Below, piece by piece: positions 1 to 8,076 of a DNA stretch of 64,000 nucleotides. How positions within the stretch are numbered: the stretch's first letter is position 1; the number at the start of each line of letters is the position of its first letter. The stretch spans positions 1-64,000 of the forward strand of contig NZ_JAIRDQ010000004.1 in NCBI RefSeq assembly GCF_021458635.1. Direction: 5' to 3'. The stretch is from Bradyrhizobium monzae (GTDB taxonomy: Bacteria; Pseudomonadota; Alphaproteobacteria; Rhizobiales; Xanthobacteraceae). The notes beneath the pieces are model-generated. The model was not told the DNA's origin and ran no database searches. It worked only from the letters and a program-made list of their open reading frames with translations. Position numbers and translations under genes: made by a program.

Positions 1-6
1 TCAGGG

Positions 7-489
7 ATGAAAGAGCTCGTCGGCATTGCGGAACAGGTCGCGGCAAAACTGATCGCGCGCAAGCAGACCATTGCGGTCGCGGAATCCTCGACCGGAGGCC
101 TGATCGCGGCGAGCCTGCTCGCGGTGCCCGGTGCCTCCGCCTATTTCCTCGGCGGCGCGGTGGTCTACACCCGCGACGCCAGGCGCGTGCTGATGGATAT
201 TTCGGACGAAGGAATGAAGGCCTTTCGTTCCTCCTCGGAGCCCTACGCGAAACTTCTGGCCGAACAGATGCGCGGCCGCTTCAGCTCCGACTGGGGCCTG
301 TCCGAGACAGGCGCAGCCGGCCCGACCGGCAACCGCTATGGCGACGCTGCCGGCCATAGCTGCATGGCGGTTGCGGGGCCCGCGGCTGAGGTGATGACAC
401 TGGAGACGGGCAGCAGCGACCGATTCGCCAACATGCAGGTGTTCGCGGCGGCGGCGCTGAAATTGCTGCTGAGGAAGCTGGAGGGGTGA
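7..489 (+). CDS. CinA C-terminal domain family protein (nicotinamide-nucleotide amidase-like)
   Basis: A 160-residue protein, the usual length for a stand-alone CinA C-terminal (PncC-like) domain. It carries the family motif as AESSTGG at residues 25-31 (the common form is AESCTGG) and a TGAAGPTG stretch near residue 102 matching the family's conserved glycine-rich loop. Characterised members deamidate nicotinamide mononucleotide to nicotinate mononucleotide in pyridine nucleotide salvage. There is no N-terminal MoCF-like half. The start is six bases from the window edge, so the upstream region cannot be judged. The Cys-to-Ser change and the TGNRYG ending of the loop suggest a divergent subgroup, so the exact substrate is uncertain. 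Confidence 0.85.
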   Translation: MKELVGIAEQVAAKLIARKQTIAVAESSTGGLIAASLLAVPGASAYFLGGAVVYTRDARRVLMDISDEGMKAFRSSSEPYAKLLAEQMRGRFSSDWGLSETGAAGPTGNRYGDAAGHSCMAVAGPAAEVMTLETGSSDRFANMQVFAAAALKLLLRKLEG

Positions 490-511
490 GCTGCCTCTCG
501 CAGAGTGCTAG

Positions 512-533
512 ATCGCCCGCCTTCGCGGGCGAT
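512..533. terminator. Hairpin after the cinA-like gene
   Basis: Arms ATCGCCCGC (512-520) and GCGGGCGAT (525-533) are perfect complements around a CTTC loop, 23 bases after the cinA-like stop. No T-run follows on either strand. It could be a bidirectional transcript end between two convergent genes or a short intergenic palindrome. Confidence 0.45.
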
Positions 534-552
534 GACACCGATGTAAGTGGCC

Positions 553-828
553 TCACCTTCCCAAATGCCGCGTAAAGATCCGCACCACGTAGCCCTTGAA
601 TCGCGGCGCCTCGTCGTAGAGGTCCGAGGCCAGGCGCTCGATCGTCTCGCGCAGCGACATGAATTGCGCCTGGCGGGCGCTGCTCTCGGTACCCTGCATG
701 CCCGCAAGCTCGTCCATCGCGGCATCGCTGATCTGGCAATGCACGACGTCCTCGTCACTCGTCATGGTGAAGCGGAAAGCCAGACGTTCGAGGTCGTGGC
801 CGATGATCTTGTCGCGCGCCAGCGGCAT
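553..828 (-). CDS. DUF1488 domain-containing protein
   Basis: A 91-residue soluble protein resembling the small DUF1488 family of rhizobia, whose function is unknown. It has the family's compact N-terminal half (LAFRFTMTSDEDVVHCQIS) and a helical C-terminus ending RIFTRHLGR. The ATG at 828 is preferred. The longer frame runs back through a perfect palindrome and into the neighbouring TPR gene, giving residues that look non-coding. The start lies only two bases from that palindrome (831-864), so the ribosome-binding region is inside or beside a hairpin. It is convergent with the cinA-like gene. Family assignment is from recall of motif shape only. Confidence 0.7.
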   Translation of the reverse strand: MPLARDKIIGHDLERLAFRFTMTSDEDVVHCQISDAAMDELAGMQGTESSARQAQFMSLRETIERLASDLYDEAPRFKGYVVRIFTRHLGR

Positions 829-830
829 CC

Positions 831-864
831 CATTGTCCCGTTCGTACCCCCGAACGGGACAATG
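831..864. promoter_or_regulatory. Perfect 14-bp inverted repeat directly before the DUF1488 start
   Basis: CATTGTCCCGTTCG (831-844) and its exact reverse complement CGAACGGGACAATG (851-864) flank a 6-base spacer. The element ends two bases before the ATG at 828 and would place the ribosome-binding site in a stable hairpin, or act as an operator. The T-run on the minus strand lies before the hairpin, so it is not an ordinary terminator of the upstream TPR gene. Confidence 0.6.
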
Positions 865-914
865 CAAAAAATCCGGCGGCTTGTCACCTTGGCCGCAAGA
901 CCAGCCGCGGCCCC

Positions 915-1544
915 CTAATACGCGAGCGCAGTCCCGGTCGGCTTCTCCAGCGCCGCGGCCAACGATTTGTACTCCGCGCAATCCGTCCCGCAAATGGCTG
1001 CAATCCGGCCGAGATGAAACATCGCTTGCTCGCGATTGCCCTGTTCGAGCTGCCATAGACCATAATATTGCCAGGTCAACACGTGGTTTGGATCGATCTT
1101 CAGTGCGTGCTCGTACCAGACTTGCGACTGCTTGTAGTCACCGAGCTTGCGGTAGGAGTAACCGATCAGGTTCGCGACATTCGCATTGTCGTCATGACCA
1201 AGTGTCTTCAACTGCGCGATCGCGGTCGTGTAGTCGTTGCGCTCGTAGATGGTGTCATACGCCACGCGATAGCCTGCGGCAAAAGCCGGATCATCGATAC
1301 TCGACTGGTTGTTGGCCTTCTTGCCCTTCTGGGTGGCTTTGGTGCCGGAGCGGCTCGGGTAGGTCGGGGCCGGCGTGCTCTGGCTGGAAGAGGGGCGCGC
1401 GAAGGGGTCCATGCCGCCCCCACCGCCTCCGCCGCCTCCCCCACCACCTCCGCCTGCCGCCAAGACAGGTACAGATCCGGTTGCGGCAACGAACGCCGCA
1501 AGATACACGCCGCGAACGGCACGCCTGGTGATCGGACTGACCAT
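915..1544 (-). CDS. Secreted TPR-repeat protein with poly-glycine linker
   Basis: A 209-residue protein. Residues 1-30 form a signal peptide (basic start, hydrophobic AAFVAATGSVPVLA), followed by 14 consecutive glycines at about 31-44 and a Ser/Thr/Pro/Lys-rich low-complexity segment to about 82. The rest is helical and has two or three tetratricopeptide repeats (AHVLTWQYYGL-like signature, here NHVLTWQYYGLWQLEQGN). TPRs bind protein partners; the glycine and low-complexity stretch probably acts as a flexible spacer in the periplasm. CAGGAG lies 8-13 bases before the ATG. The gene stands alone between DUF1488 and amn, all on the minus strand. The partner and role are unknown. Confidence 0.8.
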   Translation of the reverse strand: MVSPITRRAVRGVYLAAFVAATGSVPVLAAGGGGGGGGGGGGGGMDPFARPSSSQSTPAPTYPSRSGTKATQKGKKANNQSSIDDPAFAAGYRVAYDTIYERNDYTTAIAQLKTLGHDDNANVANLIGYSYRKLGDYKQSQVWYEHALKIDPNHVLTWQYYGLWQLEQGNREQAMFHLGRIAAICGTDCAEYKSLAAALEKPTGTALAY

Positions 1545-1689
1545 TGTGTGGTCTCCTGATGTCTACGAAGACGCCCCGGACGAGATGATAACCCTGTCTC
1601 GGCCGGAATATTCCCGGGACACGCGCGCGAGCACATCAGGCACTCGGCACGACAGCTGTGCTGCCGTTGTTCAGGCAGCTTCGGCCGGC

Positions 1690-3159
1690 CTATTGGAACG
1701 CGACTTCGGCGAAGCTGCGGAGCTTGCGCGAATGCAACCGCTCCGATTCCTGCTGCTTGAGCCGCTCCAGCGCCTTGAGGCCTATCTCGAGATGCTGGCC
1801 GACGCGGCGGCGGTAGAATTCGCTGGCCATGCCGGCGAGCTTGATCTCGCCATGCAGCGGCTTGTCGGAGACGCAGAGCAAAGTGCCATAGGGCACGCGG
1901 AAGCGGTAACCGTTGGCGGCGATCGCGGCCGATTCCATGTCGAGCGCGACGGCGCGCGATTGCGACATGCGGCGAATGACCTCGGGCCCGGAGATCTCCC
2001 AATTGCGGTTGTCGACGCTGGCGACCGTGCCCGTGCGCATCAGGCGCTTGAGCTCGAAACCTTCCAGGCCGGTGACGTCCTCGACCGCCTGCTCCAGCGC
2101 GACCTGCATCTCGGCCAGCGCCGGGATCGGCACCCACAGCGGCAGCTCGCGATCGAGCACATGGTCCTCGCGTACATAGCCATGCGCGAGCACGTAGTCG
2201 CCGAGCCGCTGCGTGTTGCGCAAGCCGGCGCAATGCCCGAGCATCAGCCAGGCATGCGGCCGCAGCACCGCGACATGATCGGTGACGTTGCGCGCGTTGG
2301 ACGGACCGGTGCCGATATTGATCAGGGTGATGCCGCGATAGCCGGGCATGACCAGATGGAAGGCCGGCATCTGCGGAATACGCGCGGGCGTGTCGCCGAT
2401 CGTCGCGCCGCCGCTGCGCGTGATCACGTTGCCGGGCGCGACGAAAGCTTCGAGACCGGCCTCGCCGGACTGAAGCCGCTGCTGACACATCTGCGCGAAG
2501 GCGTCGACGTAGAACTGGTAGTTGGTGAAAATGACAAAGTTCTGGAAATGCTCGGGATCGGTGCCGGTGTAGTGATAGAGCCGGCGCAGCGAGTAGTCGA
2601 CGCGGGCCGCGCGAAACAGCGACAGCGGCTCGGGTACGCCCGCCTTAAGCTCGAACGTGCCGTCGGCGATCGCATCGTCCATGGTGGCGAGATCTGGCAC
2701 GTCGAACGCATCGCGCAGCGATCGCGTGACGGCCGAATTCTCGCTGGTGCTGATGGCGGCTTCGATGTTGATGTCGCGGCGATAGGCGAAGTGGATCGGG
2801 ATCGGCTCGGTGGACTCGCCGATCTCGACGGGTACGCCGTGGTTCTGGATCAGGAGGCCGATCTGCTCGGTGAGATAGGCGCGAAACAGATCCGGCCGCG
2901 TCACGCTGGTCTCGTGCACGCCGGGTCCAGCGACGAACCCATAGGCGAGACGCGAATCCAGCCGCGCATGCGTCGCGGTGGTGAGGCGGACGAAGGGATA
3001 ATAGGCCCGCACGCGCGTCGTGATCGCCTCACCTGTGACATAGGCTTCGAACCGGTCGCGCAGGAATTTGGTGTTGCGGTCGTAGATTTCTTCGAGACGG
3101 CCCACCGCGAGGCCCGCGTCGGTGAAGGATTTTGTGGCGATGGAGGGCAGGGTTTGCAT
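1690..3159 (-). CDS. amn: AMP nucleosidase
   Basis: Splits AMP into adenine and ribose 5-phosphate, a purine salvage and AMP-level control reaction in the cytoplasm. The protein matches AMP nucleosidase along its length: an N-terminal regulatory domain (RVRAYYPFVRLTT) and a C-terminal PNP/UDP phosphorylase-fold catalytic domain with NIGTGPSNAR, the LGHCAGLR loop and VALDMESAAIAANG, which holds the nucleoside-binding Met-Glu. The start at 3159 (MQTLPSIATKSF) gives 489 residues, close to the usual length. An in-frame ATG at 3222 would begin inside the 81-bp palindromic repeat and is rejected. No strong ribosome-binding site is visible at either start. Confidence 0.93.
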   Translation of the reverse strand: MQTLPSIATKSFTDAGLAVGRLEEIYDRNTKFLRDRFEAYVTGEAITTRVRAYYPFVRLTTATHARLDSRLAYGFVAGPGVHETSVTRPDLFRAYLTEQIGLLIQNHGVPVEIGESTEPIPIHFAYRRDINIEAAISTSENSAVTRSLRDAFDVPDLATMDDAIADGTFELKAGVPEPLSLFRAARVDYSLRRLYHYTGTDPEHFQNFVIFTNYQFYVDAFAQMCQQRLQSGEAGLEAFVAPGNVITRSGGATIGDTPARIPQMPAFHLVMPGYRGITLINIGTGPSNARNVTDHVAVLRPHAWLMLGHCAGLRNTQRLGDYVLAHGYVREDHVLDRELPLWVPIPALAEMQVALEQAVEDVTGLEGFELKRLMRTGTVASVDNRNWEISGPEVIRRMSQSRAVALDMESAAIAANGYRFRVPYGTLLCVSDKPLHGEIKLAGMASEFYRRRVGQHLEIGLKALERLKQQESERLHSRKLRSFAEVAFQ

Positions 3160-3216
3160 GGTTCGAACGCCGGGTTGCTGGGCTTGAGTCGAACTATAGC
3201 AAGAAACGAGTCTCTC

Positions 3217-3297
3217 CGTCATTGCGAGCGCAGCGAAGCAAACCAGAAATCCCGCCGCGGAGACAGACTGGATTGCTTCGCTGCGCTCGCAATGACG
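3217..3297. repeat. 81-bp intergenic palindromic repeat, copy 1
   Basis: An imperfect inverted repeat: CGTCATTGCGAGCGCAGCG on the left and CGCTGCGCTCGCAATGACG on the right, each followed inward by GAAGCAA / TTGCTTC and a TCCAG / CTGGA-like core. Two more copies of exactly 81 bp lie at 16322-16402 and 42401-42481. This copy sits between amn and the secretion adaptor gene. Confidence 0.9.
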
Positions 3298-3322
3298 GCG
3301 AAGGATGACGCCCTTTTACGCG

Positions 3323-4657
3323 TCACTTCTCGCGGAACGCCCGCATGAACTGGTCGTGCAGCGGTTTCAGGAGGTACGACAGCATGGTGCGGTCGCCGGT
3401 CTGGACGAACGCTTCCACCGGCATGCCGGGGATCAGCTTGGAGTCGCCGAGCTTGGCGACCTCTTCCGCCGACAGCGAGACGCGGATGGTGTAGTAGCTC
3501 TGGCCCGTGCGCTGGTCGGTGGTGACGTCGGGCGAGACGCGGCTGACGACGCCGGTGAGCTCGGGCGTGGTGCGCTGGTTGAAGGCGGAGAGGCGCAGCA
3601 GCGTCTTCTGGCCGATCTGCAGCTTGTCGATATCGACCGGATTGACCTTGGCCTCGACCTGGAGGTCGTCGGCCTGCGGCACGATCAGCATCAGCGCATC
3701 GCCGGCGGTGACGACGCCGCCGACGGTGTGCACCGTCGATTGCAGCACCATGCCGTCCTGCGGCGCGCGAATGTCGACGCGACGGAGCTGGTCCTCGGCC
3801 GCGACCTTGCGCTCGATCAGCTCGCCGCTCTTGTCGTTGGTCTCGCGCAAATCCTTGGAGACTTCGCTCACCATGTCCTTGTCGACCTGGATGATCTGAA
3901 GCTCGGTCTCGGTGATCTTGCCCTTGGCCTGCGCCCGCGAGGCAATGTACTGCGCGCGCTCGCCGTTGAGGCGGGCAGAGTCGCGCTCCAGCGTGGTCAG
4001 ACGCGAGATCTGCACCAGATGCTTGTCATAGAGATCGCGCACACCGATGAGCTCCTGCTGCACCAGCGCGATCTCCTTGTCCTTGGCTCTCTCCTGCGCG
4101 GAAAGACCCTCGATCTCCTCGTTGAGCTGCTGGATGCGCTCGCGCAGCTGCGCCTTCTGGCCGGCACGGCCGTTGACGCGGACGTCGAACAGCTTGGTTT
4201 CGGCAGAGAGCAGCACCTTGACGTCGGGATCGTCGCCGCGATCGAGCAGCGATGCCGGGAATTCAATCTTGTCGAGACCGCGCTGTTCGGCTTGCAGCCG
4301 TGCCGCACGCGCCTGCGCGGCGTCGAGATTCTTGGTGACGATGGCGAGATTGGCCTTGGTGACGGTGTCGTCGAGCCGCACCACGATATCGCCGGCCTTG
4401 ACCACGTCGCCGTCGCGTGCGCGCACCTCGCCGACCACGCCGCCGGTCGGGTGCTGCACCTTCTTGACGTTGGATTCGACCACGATCTGGCCCGGCGCGA
4501 TCAGCGCGCCGGAGATCAGCACCGTCGAGGCCCAGCCGCCGAGGCCGAGGCCGAGGACCAGCACGATCGAGATCCCGAGGATCAGGTGGAAGCGGATCGA
4601 CTCCTGTACGGTCCTGTTCGCGGCGGGCTTTGGGCCGCCAACCGTCATCGTGCTCAT
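3323..4657 (-). CDS. prsE: HlyD-family type I secretion adaptor (membrane fusion protein, PrsE-like)
   Basis: A 444-residue membrane fusion protein linking an inner-membrane ABC exporter to a TolC-type channel. It has a short cytoplasmic N-terminus, one membrane segment at about 24-45 (FHLILGISIVLVLGLGLGG), a lipoyl-like half (VKKVQHPTGGVVGEVRARDGDVVKAGD), a long coiled-coil hairpin at about 130-300 and a C-terminal beta domain ending in SYLLKPLHDQFMRAFREK, typical of PrsE/HlyD adaptors. Its start overlaps the ATPase stop by four bases, so the two are translationally coupled. No outer-membrane channel gene or substrate lies next to the pair; the nearest candidate substrate is the VCBS protein at 18750-24383. 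Confidence 0.92.
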   Translation of the reverse strand: MSTMTVGGPKPAANRTVQESIRFHLILGISIVLVLGLGLGGWASTVLISGALIAPGQIVVESNVKKVQHPTGGVVGEVRARDGDVVKAGDIVVRLDDTVTKANLAIVTKNLDAAQARAARLQAEQRGLDKIEFPASLLDRGDDPDVKVLLSAETKLFDVRVNGRAGQKAQLRERIQQLNEEIEGLSAQERAKDKEIALVQQELIGVRDLYDKHLVQISRLTTLERDSARLNGERAQYIASRAQAKGKITETELQIIQVDKDMVSEVSKDLRETNDKSGELIERKVAAEDQLRRVDIRAPQDGMVLQSTVHTVGGVVTAGDALMLIVPQADDLQVEAKVNPVDIDKLQIGQKTLLRLSAFNQRTTPELTGVVSRVSPDVTTDQRTGQSYYTIRVSLSAEEVAKLGDSKLIPGMPVEAFVQTGDRTMLSYLLKPLHDQFMRAFREK

Positions 4658-6402
4658 GGTTTGGCCACTCCGCCTTCGCTGACGATCTTGATCGGCGTCG
4701 GCGGCGCGACGCGGGGCTGCAGCACCTGGGCGAGCACCTGCTCCTTCGGACCGAAGGCCTGCATGCGGCCATCACGGAGCACCAGGATCTGGTCGACCGC
4801 CTCGACGCCGATGGGCCGGTGCGCCACCACGATGACGATGGCGCCGCGCTCGCGGGCGCTGCGGATCGCACGGGTCAGCGCCTCGTCGCCTTCGGTATCG
4901 AGATTGGAGTTCGGCTCGTCCAGCACGATCAGGAACGGATTGCCGTAGAGCGCGCGTGCCAGTGCCACGCGCTGGGCCTGGCCTGCGGAAAGCGACGTGC
5001 CCTGCTCGCCGACCTGCGTGTTGTAACCCTCGCGCATCTTGATGATCATCTCGTGCACGCCGGCTTCCTTGGCCGCGGAGATGATGGCGTCGGACGTCGC
5101 CTCCGGATCAAATCGGCTGATGTTCTGCGCGATGGTGCCGCCGAACAGCTCGACGTCCTGCGGCAGATAGCCGATGTAGCGGCCGAGCATGTCGGACGCC
5201 CATTGGTCGAGCGCCGCGCCGTCGAGCCGAACCTTGCCGCGGACCGGATACCAGACGCCGACCAGCGCGCGGATCAGCGAGGATTTGCCGGAGCCGCTCG
5301 GCCCGATCACGCCGAGGCCGTTGCCGGCTTCGAGCACAAAATTGACGTCCTGCACGATCAGGCGCTGGTCGCCCGGGGCCACCATGGCGACGCCTTCGAC
5401 CGAGAGCCGGCTGGTGGGCGCCTGTAACTGGGTCGGCGCCGCCTGCGCCGGCATCTGCTCAAGCAGGCGGCTGAGGCGGTGCCAGCTCTGGCGCGCCGCG
5501 ACGAAGGATTTCCAGTGCGCGATCGCGAGATCGACCGGCGCCAGTGCGCGGGCCGAGAGGATCGAGCCCGCAATGATGATGCCGGCGGTCGCCTCCTGGT
5601 GGATGACGAGATAGGCGCCGACCGCGAGCACCGCCGATTGCAGCATCATGCGCAGCACTTTGGCGATCGCGCCGAGGCCGCCGGCGACGTCGCTCGCACG
5701 CTGATTGCCGGCGAGGTATTTTTCGTTGGCCTCGCTCCAGCGCGCGTTCAGCCGGCCGGCCATGCCCATCGACACCAGCACTTCGGCATTGCGGCGGCTG
5801 GATTGGGCGAGATCGTTGCGCTGGGCAGCAAGGCCCATCGCCTCCTTCGCCGGCTGGCGGGACAGATATTCGGTGACCAGGGTCAGGCTGACCAGGATGA
5901 TCGCGCCAATCAGCGCGGTCACACCGATCATGACATGGAAGGCGAAACAGATGGCGAGATAGAGCGGCAGCCAGGGCAGGTCGAAGAACGCGCTCGGACC
6001 CATGCCGCCGAGGAACGAGCGGACATTGTCGAGGTCGCGCAGCGGCTGCAGCCCTTCGTTGCGGTTGCCGACCAAAAGCGGCAGGCGCACGATGGTGTCG
6101 AACACGCGCTTGTTCAGGGCCTCGTCGAGCGCGGTTCCGACCCGTCCCAGGATGCGGCTGCGGATCATGTCGAGCACGCCCTGTGCCACATAGAGACCGC
6201 CGGCGAGGACGATCAGGCCGACGAGTGTCGGGATGCTGCGGCTCGGCAGCACCCGGTCGTAGACCTCCAGCATGAAGATCGACCCGGTCAGATAGAGCAG
6301 GTTGATCATGCAGCTCATGAAGCCGACGCCGAGGAACGCTGTGCGGCAGGCACGCAGCGCGTCACCGAGCTCTGAACGGCGGAGGCCGGGAACGGCTGCC
6401 AT
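4654..6402 (-). CDS. prsD: Type I secretion system permease/ATPase (PrsD-like)
   Basis: A 582-residue ABC half-exporter energising one-step secretion across both membranes. The membrane domain spans about residues 20-310; the nucleotide-binding domain has Walker A GPSGSGKSS at 367-375, an LSAGQAQRVALARAL signature, Walker B FLIVLDEPNSNLD and the switch His in VVAHRP. This layout without a peptidase domain is that of PrsD/AprD-type exporters, which carry proteins with C-terminal uncleaved signals. AAAGAGAT precedes the ATG. It is first of a two-gene operon with the adaptor. Whether it exports EPS glycanases, RTX proteins or the VCBS protein in this window cannot be decided from sequence. Confidence 0.92.
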   Translation of the reverse strand: MAAVPGLRRSELGDALRACRTAFLGVGFMSCMINLLYLTGSIFMLEVYDRVLPSRSIPTLVGLIVLAGGLYVAQGVLDMIRSRILGRVGTALDEALNKRVFDTIVRLPLLVGNRNEGLQPLRDLDNVRSFLGGMGPSAFFDLPWLPLYLAICFAFHVMIGVTALIGAIILVSLTLVTEYLSRQPAKEAMGLAAQRNDLAQSSRRNAEVLVSMGMAGRLNARWSEANEKYLAGNQRASDVAGGLGAIAKVLRMMLQSAVLAVGAYLVIHQEATAGIIIAGSILSARALAPVDLAIAHWKSFVAARQSWHRLSRLLEQMPAQAAPTQLQAPTSRLSVEGVAMVAPGDQRLIVQDVNFVLEAGNGLGVIGPSGSGKSSLIRALVGVWYPVRGKVRLDGAALDQWASDMLGRYIGYLPQDVELFGGTIAQNISRFDPEATSDAIISAAKEAGVHEMIIKMREGYNTQVGEQGTSLSAGQAQRVALARALYGNPFLIVLDEPNSNLDTEGDEALTRAIRSARERGAIVIVVAHRPIGVEAVDQILVLRDGRMQAFGPKEQVLAQVLQPRVAPPTPIKIVSEGGVAKP

Positions 6403-6601
6403 CAGTCTGATCTCTTTCGGGTAAGGGGCAGAACCCCTGATAAAAAAGGCAAATCGAGGCGTACGCGCCCTGGATTAATATCGAGTTCTCCCCGCGTGCA
6501 ATGCAATCGAATTAATCCGGGCCCTTGCCACATCTACCCCGAACGGCCCGATCCGCAAGTCCGGTATTTCACAGTCTTTGCGGCTTTTTATAGCAAAGAC
6601 A

Positions 6602-6634
6602 AGCGCCTCGCCCCAAGTCACGGGGAGAGGCGCT
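6602..6634 (-). terminator. Rho-independent terminator after the GlsB-like gene
   Basis: On the minus strand the arms AGCGCCTC and GAGGCGCT (6627-6634 and 6602-6609), extended by four G-C pairs around a short loop, are followed by TTGTCTTT. It lies 22 bases past the stop of the GlsB-like gene and separates it from the secretion operon. Confidence 0.7.
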
Positions 6635-6656
6635 CGGTTCCGATCAATCGAACCCG

Positions 6657-6926
6657 CTAGAACCGGCCGCCGCCGCGCACTAGCCGCACCACCAGTAGCA
6701 GGATGACGGCGCCGATCGCGGAATAGACGATCTCCGAGACCAGCCCGGTGCCGATATGAATGCCGAGCTTCGGGAACAGGAAACTCGCGACAAAGGCGCC
6801 GGCGATGCCGATCACGATGTCACCGATGATGCCGAAACCGCTCCCCCGCACGACCTTCCCGGCAAGCCAGCCGGCCACCAGGCCGACGAAAAGGATGACG
6901 AGCAGGCCTTCATTCGAAATGTACAT
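6657..6926 (-). CDS. GlsB/YeaQ/YmgE family stress-response membrane protein
   Basis: An 89-residue protein of three hydrophobic segments (ILFVGLVAGWLAGKVV, IIGDIVIGIAGAFVASFLF, IVYSAIGAVILLLVVRLV) separated by glycine-rich turns, the usual size and shape of the transglycosylase-associated (GlsB/YeaQ) family. Members are inner-membrane proteins often induced by stress; their biochemical role is unclear. AAAGGAG lies about 13 bases before the ATG. A terminator follows, so it is probably a single-gene unit. Confidence 0.85.
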   Translation of the reverse strand: MYISNEGLLVILFVGLVAGWLAGKVVRGSGFGIIGDIVIGIAGAFVASFLFPKLGIHIGTGLVSEIVYSAIGAVILLLVVRLVRGGGRF

Positions 6927-7101
6927 GAGTCAGGTCCCTCTCCTTTAGCAGTCCGCATGGAACGGGAACCGGGATGAACGGGGTCTGAATGCGGTTCCCG
7001 CGATCGGGTTGCGCCTGCGCCGACAAAAAAAGTCGAAAACAACCCCATGCACAGTAGAACTGGCCCGGGCGCGGTGCGCGGGGTGGATTGAGCGCGCCGG
7101 T

Positions 7102-8076
7102 CTACGACGCGGTCACCGGCTCGGCCAGCACACACCTCGCCGCCCGACCGAGGCCGACTTCCACATTCGGCGGCAGCTGCTCGACACAGCGCGGCTCGGC
7201 GAGCTTGCAGCGGGGGGCGAAGGAGCAGTTGTGGGGCTTCTCGGACAACGACGGCGGGGTGCCGGGGATGGTCTCCAGCCGCTGCCCGCGCCTGGCGCCG
7301 TGGATGGTCGAGGCGAGCAGGCCTTTTGCGTAGGGGTGGACCGGGCTGCGGACGATGTCGCGCAGGCTGCCCTGCTCCACGATCTGGCCGGCATACATCA
7401 CCGCGACGCGGTCGCAGATCTCGGTGGCGACGCCGATATCGTGGGTGACGAAGATGACGGACATGCCGAACTCGCGTTGCAGCTCGCGCAGTAGCAGCAG
7501 GATCTGGATCTGCACGGTGGCATCGAGCGCGGTGGTCGGCTCGTCCGCGAGCAGGATTTTTGGCCGGCAGGCGAGCGCGAGCGCAATCATCGCGCGCTGG
7601 CGCATGCCGCCGGACATTTCGTGCGGATAGGCATCCAGCCGCCGCTTTGCGGACGGGATGCGCACGATTTCGAGCATCTCCAGCGCCCGCGCCCTGCCTT
7701 CCGCATATGATTTGCCTTCGTGGCGCACGACGCTTTCGGCGATCTGCGCGCCGATGGTGTAAACCGGGTCGAGCGCCAGTGCCGGCTCCTGAAAGATCAT
7801 CGAGACGGTTTGACCGCGGAACGACGACAGCTCTTCGTCGTTCATGGCGAGCACGTCGCGGCGCATGACGTTGACCGTCCCCGAAATCTGCGTGCGCTTC
7901 TTCGGCAGCAGCCGCATCAGCGCGCGCAGGGTCACGCTCTTGCCCGAACCGGACTCGCCGAGCAGGCCCAACACCTCGCCGTCACCGAGCGAGAGATTGA
8001 GATCGTTCACGGCATAGACCGTGCGCTCTCCGGTGAAGCGAATGTTGAGGCCTGAGATCTCGACGAGTTTTGTCAT
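7102..8076 (-). CDS. Peptide-type ABC transporter ATP-binding protein (DppD/OppD-like)
   Basis: A 324-residue ATPase of the dipeptide/oligopeptide/nickel importer family. Walker A GESGSGKS is at 40-47, the signature is [15 protein letters not shown], Walker [13 protein letters not shown], and the C-terminal oligopeptide extension carries Cys residues (CSFAPRC..C..C) typical of the iron-sulfur-like motif of this family. It is the last gene of the operon that starts with the binding protein at 14454. Its start overlaps the amidase stop by four bases, which couples amidase and ATPase translation. The transported compound is unknown; peptides, amides or opine-like molecules are all possible. Confidence 0.9.
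   Translation of the reverse strand: MTKLVEISGLNIRFTGERTVYAVNDLNLSLGDGEVLGLLGESGSGKSVTLRALMRLLPKKRTQISGTVNVMRRDVLAMNDEELSSFRGQTVSMIFQEPALALDPVYTIGAQIAESVVRHEGKSYAEGRARALEMLEIVRIPSAKRRLDAYPHEMSGGMRQRAMIALALACRPKILLADEPTTALDATVQIQILLLLRELQREFGMSVIFVTHDIGVATEICDRVAVMYAGQIVEQGSLRDIVRSPVHPYAKGLLASTIHGARRGQRLETIPGTPPSLSEKPHNCSFAPRCKLAEPRCVEQLPPNVEVGLGRAARCVLAEPVTAS

Noticed and set aside
829-1056. Extension of the DUF1488 frame upstream to 1056
   Set aside because: It would translate the palindrome and overlap the end of the TPR gene; the domain starts at 828.
3160-3222. Extension of amn to the ATG at 3222
   Set aside because: The ATG lies in the 81-bp repeat, and the added residues have no similarity to AMP nucleosidase.
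1375-3348. A 657-codon plus-strand open frame
   Set aside because: It is antisense to amn and the TPR gene, and opens with a poly-proline run that mirrors the poly-glycine codons.
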